Source of the DNA: an uncultured Prevotella sp.
GTDB lineage: Bacteria; Bacteroidota; Bacteroidia; Bacteroidales; Bacteroidaceae
Length of the DNA: 32,875 nucleotides
Direction of reading: 5' to 3'
Assembly: GCA_934217675.1 (NCBI GenBank)
Contig: CAKQCV010000026.1
Location: 1-32,875 of the forward strand
The translations under genes were made by a program, and so were the position numbers. Shown in pieces: positions 21,438 through 29,303 of the stretch (the first letter of the stretch is position 1; each line of letters begins with the position of its first letter). The notes beneath the pieces are model-generated. The model was not told the DNA's origin, did not search any database, and was given only the letters and a program-made list of their open reading frames with translations.

Positions 21438-23762
21438 ATGAAACAAATCAATGGCGTAGCAATGGCTGTGGTATGCACTCTTTGTGCTCAGAATGCCCTT
21501 GCTGAGCAGAAAGTTGACACGGTGAATGTTCACCAACTCAACGAGGTAGTTGTCAAAGCTGTACGTGCACAGAAGAGCGCACCGTTTGCTGTGGCAAACA
21601 TTCAGAAATCAGAACTTCAGAATTTTTCAGCTTCAGGAAGAGAACTGCCGTATCTCTTTTCTCGCACACCGGGAATTTTGGCTTGGAGCGAGAACGGACT
21701 TGGTGCCGGTACAACTTATATGCGTATGCGTGGAGCTGCAGGCAGCCGTATCAATGTTACTCTTGACGGTGTGGCACTGAACTCTCCTGAAGACCAGACT
21801 GTGTTTTGGGCAAATATGAATAGCTATGCTTCGTTGCTCAATAGCGTGCAGATTCAGCGTGGCGTAGGTTCTTCTACCAATGGCGATGGTGCTTTTGGCG
21901 GTTCTATTTCTCTTCAAACTTCAGCTCCAGCTGTTAAACCATTCATAGAACTTACTGGTTCTTATGGAACATACAACACATACAATGCTGGAGCAAGTTT
22001 CTCAACAGGATTACTTTTCAATCATCTTATCTTCGACGGTGCTTATCACGAAACCGCAACAGATGGATTCATTGACGGAACAAACGGACGTTCAGGCTCA
22101 TATTACGGTGGACTGACATGGCTTGGCGACAATTTCCAGATTCGCTATAAAAATATAGGTAACTTTGAGAAAACCGGTCAAGCTTGGAACTATATCTCTG
22201 GTCCCAACGGTGATGAGTCGTATAAAGAAATATATAAGATGGGACTTGGCAGAAGCAACACTCTTCTTGGCGACTATGTGAAAAATGAGAACGGTGGCTA
22301 TACTCTTAATCCATACACTTTCCGCGACGGACACAAGTGGGACCGCACAACCGACAACTTCTACCAAAACCACAATATCCTTTCTTTTGCATGGCAACCA
22401 AGTGAGCATTGGACACACAATGCAGCATTGCATTATACGTATGGATACGGATACTATGCCGATTTCCGTCACAACAAGGCTCTGGGAGAGAAGTTTGGTA
22501 TCAATATAACAGATGGTGCCGGCAATGTTGTAAAGGTAAAGACCGATGAGGTACGCCATAAGGGACTTACACAGAATGCCTATGGAGTGGTATACAACGT
22601 GAACTATAAGGACAATGATTGGGATGTTATTGGCGGTGTAAACCTACAGCAATTCCGTGGTAACCATTGGGGATACCTTACTTATATAAAGGATGAGGCT
22701 ATCGAGAAGAAATATCTGACAAACAATGGCAAGTATAAATACTATGACTCTGATGCCCGTAAGGATGACTACAGCGCATTTGTAAAGGCTGCATACAAAT
22801 TCCTCGACAGTTGGAATGTTTTTGTAGACTTGCAGTATCGCCATGTAGGATATAAGACTGACGGTAACAATGATAAATTTATCAAGGCTTCAGATGGAAA
22901 ATATTATGCACAGCGTCTTGACGTTGATGAAGATTTCAACTTCTTCAACCCTAAGGCTGGTATCTCTTATACCAACGGCGGACACAAGGCATACGCTTCT
23001 GTTTCCTTGAGTAACCGTGAGCCAGAGCGCAACAACTACACTGACAACGGAAACTATCCTTTCCCAAAGAAGGAGCAAGTTACCGACTATGAGCTTGGTT
23101 ATCAGTACACTGGCAGCAACTGGCATGCAGGAGTAAACTTATATTACATGGACTATGACAATCAGATAGCACAAACCGGCGAGTTGAGTGATATTGGCGA
23201 AGCCCTTACCACAAATATAAAGGATTCCTACCGTATGGGTGTTGAGCTTACTGCAGGATGGTCGCCATTGTCATGGTTGAGCGTTGAGGGCAACGCAGCC
23301 ATCAGTCAGAACAAGATAAAGAACTTTGACGAGCATGTTGCTGCTTATGACGCAGATTGGTATGACCTTGATGCTGTTGTCAACCACTACAGCAAGTCAA
23401 CACTTGCATATTCGCCAAATGCCATTCTTAATGGATTCGTTGATTTCCATTATCAGGGATTTTCAGCTACATGGCACACTAATTTTGTAAGCTCACAGTA
23501 TGTAGACAACTCTCAGAGCAAGGAGCGTCAGTTGCCATGCTTCTCTCAGACAGATCTAAATATGAATTATGTTCTCGGCTTGAAAAACTGTGGCATAAAG
23601 AGTATCAAGTTTGGCATTGACCTGAACAATATCTTTGACCGTCACTATGCAAATTGCGCTTACGACTATGGATATTATTTAGCTGGAAAACGTGTTTCAT
23701 CATTGGCATACGTGCCAGCAGCAGGTTTCAACATGATGGGTAACATCACATTGAAATTCTAA
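21438..23762 (+). CDS. TonB-dependent outer-membrane receptor for thiamin (OMthi-like)
   Basis: A 774-residue beta-barrel receptor that imports a ligand across the outer membrane using TonB energy. The signal peptide ends near NALAEQ; a TonB box follows (LNEVVVKAVRAQ), then a plug domain with PYLFSRTPGI, YMRMRGAAGSRINVTLDGV and GSISLQTS. The rest is a 22-strand barrel with aromatic-rich strands and a C-terminal NMMGNITLKF (terminal Phe). No SusD gene follows, unlike polysaccharide receptors. Control by the TPP riboswitch and co-transcription with PnuT and thiamin kinase genes indicate thiamin or its phosphates as the ligand, as described for OMthi in Bacteroides. Confidence 0.93.
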   Translation: MKQINGVAMAVVCTLCAQNALAEQKVDTVNVHQLNEVVVKAVRAQKSAPFAVANIQKSELQNFSASGRELPYLFSRTPGILAWSENGLGAGTTYMRMRGAAGSRINVTLDGVALNSPEDQTVFWANMNSYASLLNSVQIQRGVGSSTNGDGAFGGSISLQTSAPAVKPFIELTGSYGTYNTYNAGASFSTGLLFNHLIFDGAYHETATDGFIDGTNGRSGSYYGGLTWLGDNFQIRYKNIGNFEKTGQAWNYISGPNGDESYKEIYKMGLGRSNTLLGDYVKNENGGYTLNPYTFRDGHKWDRTTDNFYQNHNILSFAWQPSEHWTHNAALHYTYGYGYYADFRHNKALGEKFGINITDGAGNVVKVKTDEVRHKGLTQNAYGVVYNVNYKDNDWDVIGGVNLQQFRGNHWGYLTYIKDEAIEKKYLTNNGKYKYYDSDARKDDYSAFVKAAYKFLDSWNVFVDLQYRHVGYKTDGNNDKFIKASDGKYYAQRLDVDEDFNFFNPKAGISYTNGGHKAYASVSLSNREPERNNYTDNGNYPFPKKEQVTDYELGYQYTGSNWHAGVNLYYMDYDNQIAQTGELSDIGEALTTNIKDSYRMGVELTAGWSPLSWLSVEGNAAISQNKIKNFDEHVAAYDADWYDLDAVVNHYSKSTLAYSPNAILNGFVDFHYQGFSATWHTNFVSSQYVDNSQSKERQLPCFSQTDLNMNYVLGLKNCGIKSIKFGIDLNNIFDRHYANCAYDYGYYLAGKRVSSLAYVPAAGFNMMGNITLKF

Positions 23763-23792
23763 AGAATGAATATTTTATACTGATATATTAGT

Positions 23793-23837
23793 GCCGGAGA
23801 GATAAGTATAGGCTGTCTCTTCGGCTCTTTTCCTTTT
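23793..23837 (+). terminator. Hairpin with T-rich tail between receptor and permease genes
   Basis: GCCGGAGAGA (23793-23802) pairs with TCTCTTCGGC (23816-23825) over 10 bp with one G-U, followed by CTTTTCCTTTT. It resembles a leaky intrinsic terminator that would lower expression of pnuT relative to the receptor. It could instead protect the receptor mRNA end. Confidence 0.6.
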
Positions 23838-23851
23838 AATGCTTTTTTATT

Positions 23852-24475
23852 ATGTTTGAATATCTTTCGGAACACTGGCTCGACATCTTCACAACGCTTT
23901 TAGGTCTGCTTTACATCTGGCTTGAATACCGTGCACACATTGCCCTATGGCTCGTAAGCATCATAATGCCGGCAATGGACATATACCTGTATTGGAGCCA
24001 CGGATTATACGGTGATGCCGGAATGGCTGCCTATTACACAATAGCCGGAGTCTACGGATATGTGATGTGGAAATACGGTATAAGAGTAAAGAAAATATTT
24101 TCAAAGAAAGAGTCTTCTACCGAGACGCCAGCAGTAACGCTGCCTATAACCCACATGCCACTAAAGACGTACCTTCCTGTTATCTTTGCATTTTTTGCTG
24201 CATGGGCTGCTACGTATTGGGTATTGATAGAGTTTACCAATAGCAGTGTGCCGTTGCTTGATGCCTTTACAAATGCATTGAGCTTTGTTGGTTTGTGGGC
24301 ACTTGCCAAGAAATATATAGAGCAGTGGCTGTTTTGGATTATCGTTGATGCCGTTTGTTTCTATTTGTACATAGGAAAAGGTATTCCTTTCAAGGCTGGA
24401 CTTTATGGGTTATATGTAGTTATTGCTATAGCTGGATACTTCAAGTGGAAACGAATGATGAGGGAAGCAAAATGA
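23852..24475 (+). CDS. pnuT: PnuC-family permease, PnuT-type thiamin transporter
   Basis: A 207-residue inner-membrane protein of the PnuC vitamin transporter family, with about seven helices. The start (WLDIFTTLLGLLYIWLEYRAHIALWLVSIIMP) and internal GLYGDAGMAAYYTIAGVYGYVMWKYG are family hallmarks, with the conserved W-G/Y patterns that line the vitamin channel. Other PnuC members carry nicotinamide riboside; the TPP-riboswitch operon and neighbouring thiamin kinase identify this one as PnuT, moving thiamin by facilitated diffusion with trapping by phosphorylation. The stop overlaps the kinase start (ATGA). Confidence 0.92.
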   Translation: MFEYLSEHWLDIFTTLLGLLYIWLEYRAHIALWLVSIIMPAMDIYLYWSHGLYGDAGMAAYYTIAGVYGYVMWKYGIRVKKIFSKKESSTETPAVTLPITHMPLKTYLPVIFAFFAAWAATYWVLIEFTNSSVPLLDAFTNALSFVGLWALAKKYIEQWLFWIIVDAVCFYLYIGKGIPFKAGLYGLYVVIAIAGYFKWKRMMREAK

Positions 24476-25101
24476 GATACGATTGTGTAATTCTCGCCAA
24501 CGGTGATTTTCCAACCCATCATACACCGTTGTCAATATTGGAGCAGGCAAGTTTTCTGTGTTGTTGTGATGGTGCAGCACAGGTGGCTATAGAGCATGGA
24601 CTGCAGCCGAAAGTTATTGTTGGCGATGGCGATTCGATGACAAAAGGCGTGAAGACTGACTATAGTGAGATTCTGCATCTGGTGAGCGAGCAGGAAGACA
24701 ACGACTTGACAAAGGCAACTCGTTATTGCAAGCAGCAAGGCTTCAGTAATATTGCCTATATTGGAGCAACTGGTAAGAGAGAAGACCATACCATTGGCAA
24801 TATCTTCTTGTTGCCAAGATATTTAAGGGATTTCAATATATCCGTAAGGATGTTTACAGACAATGGCTTTTTTCTTCCAGCAGAAGGAACAACAGTTTTC
24901 AAATCATTTCCAGGTCAGCAAGTAAGTATATTCAATATTTCATGCACAGAAATAAAGAGCAAAGGCTTGCGTTGGGAATCTTATGCTTATCGTGAACTTT
25001 GGCAGGGCACGCTAAACGAATCCGTCGGCAACAGCTTTACTCTGTATGCCGACGGTTCCTACATTGTTTTTCAGACTTATGAGAAGAAGATTATTCCTTA
25101 G
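24472..25101 (+). CDS. Thiamin pyrophosphokinase
   Basis: A 209-residue enzyme that turns thiamin and ATP into TPP, trapping imported vitamin. Motifs: CDGAAQVAIEHG (nucleotide site), VGDGDSM, EQEDNDLTKATRYC (catalytic Asp cluster) and GATGKREDHTIGNI. The C-terminal beta domain binds thiamin (SKGLRWESYAYRELWQGTLNESVGNSF). Translation begins at ATG 24472 overlapping the pnuT stop; a longer frame from 24355 would run deep into pnuT and is rejected. TPP made here would feed back on the upstream riboswitch. The gene ends 11 bp inside the convergent gene, with no terminator between them. Confidence 0.94.
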   Translation: MRYDCVILANGDFPTHHTPLSILEQASFLCCCDGAAQVAIEHGLQPKVIVGDGDSMTKGVKTDYSEILHLVSEQEDNDLTKATRYCKQQGFSNIAYIGATGKREDHTIGNIFLLPRYLRDFNISVRMFTDNGFFLPAEGTTVFKSFPGQQVSIFNISCTEIKSKGLRWESYAYRELWQGTLNESVGNSFTLYADGSYIVFQTYEKKIIP

Positions 25102-26500
25102 TGCTGGATATTTTTGAAAAACGCTCTGCCCAATCTTTCATAACGGCATTGCGCCATTTTGATACAGTGCCGGCTCCTTGCCATTTCCCGTTTTGGTTGG
25201 AATAGTTGCCTCCGCCTTGGCTGTCGTCGTCAGACCTTCCGCTATTCATGCTCTCATCGCCGACGTCACTCCACCATGTTTTGCCAAGTTTCACAGGCAC
25301 TTGTTTTATGGTATTGCTTTTGCATTTATAAAGCTCAACGGCTGGCCATTTCTCTCCAACGGTAAATGTGCCGTTATGAACGGGGAAGTTTTTTATGTTT
25401 GACGTTATCGTATACGAAAGAGTAGCTGGAGCTTTCGGGCTGTATCTTACCACATAAATTCCATTACCTTCATAATATCCGCGCCAATCTTGCTTGTCAG
25501 TATGCATTATGAAGCAAACAGAATCAGTTAAGTTTTTTGTGTCTTCCCTTTTGTTCTTTTCCAATTTCGGGCCTTTAATTCGCCATTCCATCAGCGAATA
25601 TACAGGCACTGTGTCTTTTTCGCATAGCTTTCCTGTAATGATATATTTTGGCGATTGGGAAATTTTTTCAAACTGTCCTCCCCAATGCGGTGAGTTTGGT
25701 TCATTGGCATCAAATCCTTTCCCCATAAGATACAATAAAGTAGGTGTGTCTCCCATTTTACAGTTGCCGCCGTAGTAGTTTTTAAACGCATCCCCCATAG
25801 CTCCATGCCCTTTCATGCACTTTTCCCAAAACTTAGCTTGGTAATACGACAAATCATCGTTTGAGCCGATAAATCCACGGTAAGAGGCATTGTCTTCAAT
25901 AAACCAAAGATTAGGGAAATTGTTCACAATATAATTGTATCCGTTGGCTCCCCATTTCTTGTTCGGTCCGCCAATCCAGTTGATGCGTATCTTGTCTGCA
26001 ATATCCGGAGCATCGTGTAAAGCTTGTGCCACATCTTCCAAACATCCCCATACAAGTACCCACAGAGGTTGAGAACTTTTTTTTCTTGCACATTTTACAA
26101 TCCATTCAGAGCCTTCTGTAGATTTTCCGAATCCACAAAGTGGAGCTTCATCAGTGCGTCCCTGTTTTGTTATAGAGCGCAAATATTCGGGACGGAGCAA
26201 TTCAGGATAAGCTCTTGACAACTGATAAAAGTCTTTCTTGTATAAATCAATCATTTTCAGAATCTCTCCCTTTGTACCTTTACCGTAAGATGGTGATGAT
26301 ACGAGTCCCTCTATATTAAACAAGTCGCTGTACATCAGCAAATGAATCATAGACTGATTGTCGTCAGGATCAGTGCCGCCGATATCTGTACTGACTAAAA
26401 TTCTGGGCTTTTCGTTTTGTGAGTTTTGTGCAAATACACATTGCTGTATGCAGATAAGCAGCAGACAGAAAATAAGTTTTATAGATAAGATATTTTTCAT
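25091..26500 (-). CDS. Secreted DUF1593/Sde182-type nucleoside-hydrolase-like protein
   Basis: A 469-residue exported protein. Signal peptide MKNILSIKLIFCLLLICIQQ ends near CVFAQ. The N-terminal domain resembles nucleoside hydrolases: RILVSTDIGGTDPDDNQSMI (Asp cluster like the Ca2+-binding DxDxxxDD), followed by NIEGLVSSPSYG and PLWVLVWGCLEDVAQALHDAP. This fold is called Sde182/DUF1593 and is found in proteins linked to polysaccharide breakdown. The C-terminal part (from about 330) looks like a beta-sandwich, with a short Gly/Asp/Ser-rich loop. Start 26500 is chosen for the signal peptide; frames from 26563 only add a non-signal leader. It overlaps the kinase gene tail by 11 bp. Confidence 0.82.
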   Translation of the reverse strand: MKNILSIKLIFCLLLICIQQCVFAQNSQNEKPRILVSTDIGGTDPDDNQSMIHLLMYSDLFNIEGLVSSPSYGKGTKGEILKMIDLYKKDFYQLSRAYPELLRPEYLRSITKQGRTDEAPLCGFGKSTEGSEWIVKCARKKSSQPLWVLVWGCLEDVAQALHDAPDIADKIRINWIGGPNKKWGANGYNYIVNNFPNLWFIEDNASYRGFIGSNDDLSYYQAKFWEKCMKGHGAMGDAFKNYYGGNCKMGDTPTLLYLMGKGFDANEPNSPHWGGQFEKISQSPKYIITGKLCEKDTVPVYSLMEWRIKGPKLEKNKREDTKNLTDSVCFIMHTDKQDWRGYYEGNGIYVVRYSPKAPATLSYTITSNIKNFPVHNGTFTVGEKWPAVELYKCKSNTIKQVPVKLGKTWWSDVGDESMNSGRSDDDSQGGGNYSNQNGKWQGAGTVSKWRNAVMKDWAERFSKISSTKE

Positions 26501-26581
26501 TGTTATGTTATTTATTTTATGTAATGACGTTGTTTCCATTTTTATGTAATGCAAAAAAAACATTATACTTTCCTTGATAAC

Positions 26582-26654
26582 ATGCCGTATTACCTCCTTT
26601 AAGTGGGCATCTTAGTGCACGTAATGTGCCCACTTTCAAGTCGTAAAGCGGCAT
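26582..26654. repeat. Concentric imperfect palindrome (73 bp)
   Basis: All arms share one centre at about 26618: ATGCCG/CGGCAT (26582-26587 and 26649-26654), TTAC/GTAA, AAGTGGGCA/TGCCCACTT (26601-26609 and 26627-26635) and GTGCAC in the middle. No T-run follows. It lies between divergently read genes. The rest of 26501-26725 is AT-rich and without a recognised gene. Confidence 0.7.
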
Positions 26655-26725
26655 CTAAAATTTATGAGCATGGCATTCTAAAGATAATTTGTTATTAAAT
26701 AATAATCATCATCAGAAATAATTTG

Positions 26726-26733
26726 TATCTTTG
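26726..26733 (+). promoter_or_regulatory. -7 promoter element of the toxin-antitoxin operon
   Basis: TATCTTTG fits TAnnTTTG, 28 bp before the antitoxin ATG. Its TTTG is the first four bases of the 33-bp repeat that recurs before fumarase. No clear -33 element is found. Confidence 0.55.
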
Positions 26734-26762
26734 TAACCGTAATTAATAAAACAACAACGATA
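26730..26762 (+). repeat. 33-bp direct repeat, copy 1 (leader of toxin-antitoxin operon)
   Basis: This sequence begins TTTGTAACCGTAATTAAT and ends CAACGATA. It is identical to 27413-27445. The last A is also the first base of the antitoxin ATG, so the repeat holds the promoter end and the complete 5' leader. Confidence 0.9.
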
Positions 26763-26986
26763 TGTCATACGAACAAATGGCACGCTTGGAGGTGCTCAAT
26801 GCTGTATCTGGCATAAATTCCAAGGAGGAACTCGATGAGTTCAAAAATATGCTTGCCCGTTATTTTGCAGACAAGGCACAAAGGGAAATCGATGCTCTAT
26901 GGGATAATGGGAGCATTGACGAAAATACAATTGAGGCATGGGGTAAAGAACATATGAGGACACCGTATGCAGCTAATCGTTCTTGA
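26762..26986 (+). CDS. Putative antitoxin of a PIN-domain toxin-antitoxin pair
   Basis: A 74-residue, acidic, mainly helical protein (MSYEQMARLEVLNAVSGINS, then ELDEFKNMLARYFADKAQREIDALWDNGSIDENTIEAWGKEHMRTPY). No specific DNA-binding motif is certain. Its size, its place directly before a PIN toxin with a 20-bp overlap, and its C-terminal IEAWGKEHMRTPY segment, typical of small antitoxins paired with PIN proteins in Bacteroidetes, support the antitoxin call. It would bind and neutralise the ribonuclease and may repress its own promoter. Confidence 0.8.
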   Translation: MSYEQMARLEVLNAVSGINSKEELDEFKNMLARYFADKAQREIDALWDNGSIDENTIEAWGKEHMRTPYAANRS

Positions 26987-27377
26987 CACAAATTGCTTGT
27001 TGCAAGTGTTGCCTTCAAGGAGTAAATACCATAAGGTATGGGATAGAATCTTGGATGGCAGCATATCGCTGTGTGTGAATACTGAAATTCTTGAGGAGTA
27101 TGAAGAGATAATAGGTGCAAAGACCAATAAGAGAATTGCACATAATGTTGTCGAGGCAATAGCCAGATTGTCCTCAACATGTTTTCAGTCTGTTTATGTA
27201 CATTTCCGTCTCATTGAACAAGATTTGGATGACAATAAATTTGTAGACTGTGCTATTGCTGCCGGAGCTGAGTTTGTTGTTTCCAATGATTCGCATTTTG
27301 ATGTTCTAAAGAATATAAAGTGGCCGGCAGTAAATGTATTAAAACTTGAAGACTATTTTTCCATTCAAAATGTTTGA
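26967..27377 (+). CDS. PIN-domain ribonuclease toxin (COG1569-type)
   Basis: A 136-residue PIN-domain protein, a Mg2+-dependent ribonuclease toxin family. Acidic catalytic residues can be seen: D7 in IVLDTN, E40/E43 in NTEILEEY, D89-D94 in LDDNKFVDCAIAAGA and D108 in VVSNDSHFDVL. The order and spacing match the 'putative toxin-antitoxin toxin component, PIN family'. It overlaps the antitoxin gene by 20 bp, so the two are translationally coupled. RNA target unknown. The operon is bounded on both sides by a 33-bp repeat. Confidence 0.88.
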   Translation: MQLIVLDTNCLLQVLPSRSKYHKVWDRILDGSISLCVNTEILEEYEEIIGAKTNKRIAHNVVEAIARLSSTCFQSVYVHFRLIEQDLDDNKFVDCAIAAGAEFVVSNDSHFDVLKNIKWPAVNVLKLEDYFSIQNV

Positions 27378-27387
27378 TACTCCTTTA

Positions 27388-27416
27388 TTGTATCTCAATA
27401 AAAATGTATAATTTTG
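27388..27416 (+). promoter_or_regulatory. Promoter of the fumarase gene
   Basis: TTG at 27388-27390 and TAATTTTG at 27409-27416 (fits TAnnTTTG) are 18 bp apart, giving a 5' leader of about 40 nt before the fumarase ATG. The last four bases belong to repeat copy 2. Confidence 0.55.
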
Positions 27417-27445
27417 TAACCGTAATTAATAAAACAACAACGATA
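27413..27445 (+). repeat. 33-bp direct repeat, copy 2 (leader of fumarase gene)
   Basis: Identical to 26730-26762; the two copies are offset by 683 bp. In both, the repeat starts at the TTTG of the -7 promoter element. After it the fumarase leader continues for 20 bp to ATG 27466. Confidence 0.9.
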
Positions 27446-27465
27446 ATATAATAACATAAAGCATT

Positions 27466-29115
27466 ATGGCAACAATTCCAGAATTCAAGTATGCTCCTAT
27501 GTTCCAGTTGGGAAAGGACACTACTGAATACTATTTGCTTACCAAAGACGGTGTGTCGGTAAGCGAGTTTGAGGGAAAGAAAATTCTCAAAGTTTCAAAA
27601 CAAGCACTCACCCAAATGGCGCAGCAGGCTTTCCACGACGTGGAGTTCATGCTCCGTCGTGAGCATAACCTGCAGGTGGCTAAGATTCTCTCTGACCCGG
27701 AGGCTTCAGAGAATGACAAGTATGTGGCTCTGCAGTTCCTGCGCAATGCAGAGACGGCTGCAAAAGGTATTTTGCCTTTCTGCCAGGATACAGGTACTGC
27801 TATCATCCACGGCGAGAAGGGACAGCGTGTTTGGACTGATTTTGAAGATGAAGAGGCACTGTCGCTCGGTGTGTTCAACACATACACTCAAGACAATCTG
27901 CGCTATTCGCAGAATGCTCCTTTGAATATGTACGACGAGGTGAACACACGTTGCAACCTACCAGCTCAGATTGACATCGAAGCTACCGAGGGCGACGAGT
28001 ATCGCTTTGTATGTGTTGCTAAAGGTGGTGGTTCGGCAAACAAGACTTACTTCTATCCGATGACCAAAGCCACTATCCAGAACGAGGGCACTCTGCTGCC
28101 GTTCCTCGTAGAGAAGATGAAGACTCTTGGTACTGCTGCTTGTCCTCCTTATCATATTGCTTTCGTTATTGGTGGTACTTCGGCAGAGAAGAACCTGCTC
28201 ACAGTGAAGCTCGCTTCTATTAAATACTACGACTCGCTGCCTACTACAGGTGACGAGACTGGACGTGCGTTCCGTGACATCGACCTTGAGAACAAGCTTC
28301 TTGATGAGGCTCACAAGATTGGACTCGGTGCTCAGTTCGGCGGTAAATATCTGGCTCACGACATCCGTGTGGTTCGTCTGCCACGCCACGGAGCAAGCTG
28401 TCCTATCGGTATGGGAGTGAGCTGTTCGGCCGACCGCAACATCAAGTGTAAGATTAATGCCGACGGTGTTTGGATTGAGAAGATGGATTCCAATCCTTCA
28501 GAGCTTATCCCGGAGGAACTGCGCAAGCCTGGCGAGGGAGCAAAGGGTATCGAGATTGACCTCGACAAGGGTATCGACGCCGTGCGCAAGGAACTCACAA
28601 AATATCCTGTAAGTACTCGTGTTAATCTAAAGGGAACAATCATCGTGGCTCGCGACATCGCTCATGCCAAGCTGAAGGCTCGTCTGGATGCCGGCGAGGA
28701 AATGCCGCAGTATTTCAAGGATCATCCTATCCTCTATGCTGGACCGGCAAAGACTCCGGAGGGGTATCCTTGCGGATCTATGGGACCGACCACGGCTAAC
28801 CGTATGGACCCGTACGTTGACGAGTTCCAGGACCACGGCGCATCGCTCGTTATGATTGCCAAGGGCAACCGCTCACAGGTGGTTACCGATGCCTGCAAGA
28901 AGCACGGTGGATTCTATCTCGGCACTATCGGTGGTGTGGCTGCTGTTCTTTCGCAGAGTTCAATCAAGAGCATTGAGTGCGTTGAGTATCCGGAACTGGG
29001 TATGGAGGCTATCTGGAAGATTACCGTTGAGGACTTCCCTGCTTTCATCCTCGTTGACGACAAGGGCAACGACTTCTTCAAGCAGCTGAAGCCATGGTGC
29101 CCTAACTGCAAGTAA
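27466..29115 (+). CDS. Class I fumarate hydratase (4Fe-4S)
   Basis: A 549-residue iron-sulfur fumarase that interconverts fumarate and malate, in anaerobes mainly on the reductive branch leading to succinate. The three cluster-binding cysteines are seen at C106 ([10 protein letters not shown]), C226 ([13 protein letters not shown]) and C312 ([12 protein letters not shown]). The C-terminal tartrate-dehydratase beta domain holds [43 protein letters not shown] and KGNRS. Length agrees with single-chain class I fumarases (about 545). It has its own promoter within the repeat, and a strong terminator after it. Confidence 0.95.
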   Translation: MATIPEFKYAPMFQLGKDTTEYYLLTKDGVSVSEFEGKKILKVSKQALTQMAQQAFHDVEFMLRREHNLQVAKILSDPEASENDKYVALQFLRNAETAAKGILPFCQDTGTAIIHGEKGQRVWTDFEDEEALSLGVFNTYTQDNLRYSQNAPLNMYDEVNTRCNLPAQIDIEATEGDEYRFVCVAKGGGSANKTYFYPMTKATIQNEGTLLPFLVEKMKTLGTAACPPYHIAFVIGGTSAEKNLLTVKLASIKYYDSLPTTGDETGRAFRDIDLENKLLDEAHKIGLGAQFGGKYLAHDIRVVRLPRHGASCPIGMGVSCSADRNIKCKINADGVWIEKMDSNPSELIPEELRKPGEGAKGIEIDLDKGIDAVRKELTKYPVSTRVNLKGTIIVARDIAHAKLKARLDAGEEMPQYFKDHPILYAGPAKTPEGYPCGSMGPTTANRMDPYVDEFQDHGASLVMIAKGNRSQVVTDACKKHGGFYLGTIGGVAAVLSQSSIKSIECVEYPELGMEAIWKITVEDFPAFILVDDKGNDFFKQLKPWCPNCK

Positions 29116-29120
29116 TTTCG

Positions 29121-29221
29121 TTCATTTTACTCTCACATCCCTCACTCTATCCCTCACACCTCAGAATGCCGATAAACAGGGCGTTTGCGTGTGATTGGTG
29201 AGGGTGTGAGGGTAAAATGAA
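29121..29221. repeat. Long imperfect inverted repeat after fumarase gene
   Basis: The left arm (29121-29144, beginning TTCATTTTACTCTCACA) pairs with the right arm (29199-29221, ending GGGTAAAATGAA) with one bulge and a wobble. A second, competing left arm CCCTCACACC (29151-29160) matches the same right arm. Inside is AATGCC/GGCGTT. The structure precedes the terminator hairpin. Confidence 0.65.
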
Positions 29222-29244
29222 GAAAAAATTTTTGTATTAATAAA

Positions 29245-29287
29245 AAGCGGCAAGCTGAATTTATTGTTCAGCTTGCCGCTTAATCTT
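29245..29287. terminator. Bidirectional intrinsic terminator between fumarase and M16 protease genes
   Basis: AAGCGGCAAGCTGAA (29245-29259) and its exact complement at 29267-29281 form a 15-bp stem with a 7-nt loop. A-rich sequence lies on the left and T-rich on the right, so it can stop both convergent transcripts. Confidence 0.88.
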
Positions 29288-29303
29288 TTATATATGTGCT
29301 ATT

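Noticed and set aside
24355..24471. N-terminal extension of thiamin pyrophosphokinase
   Set aside because: It would lie wholly inside pnuT; the ATG at 24472 gives the family's normal start and an ATGA overlap.
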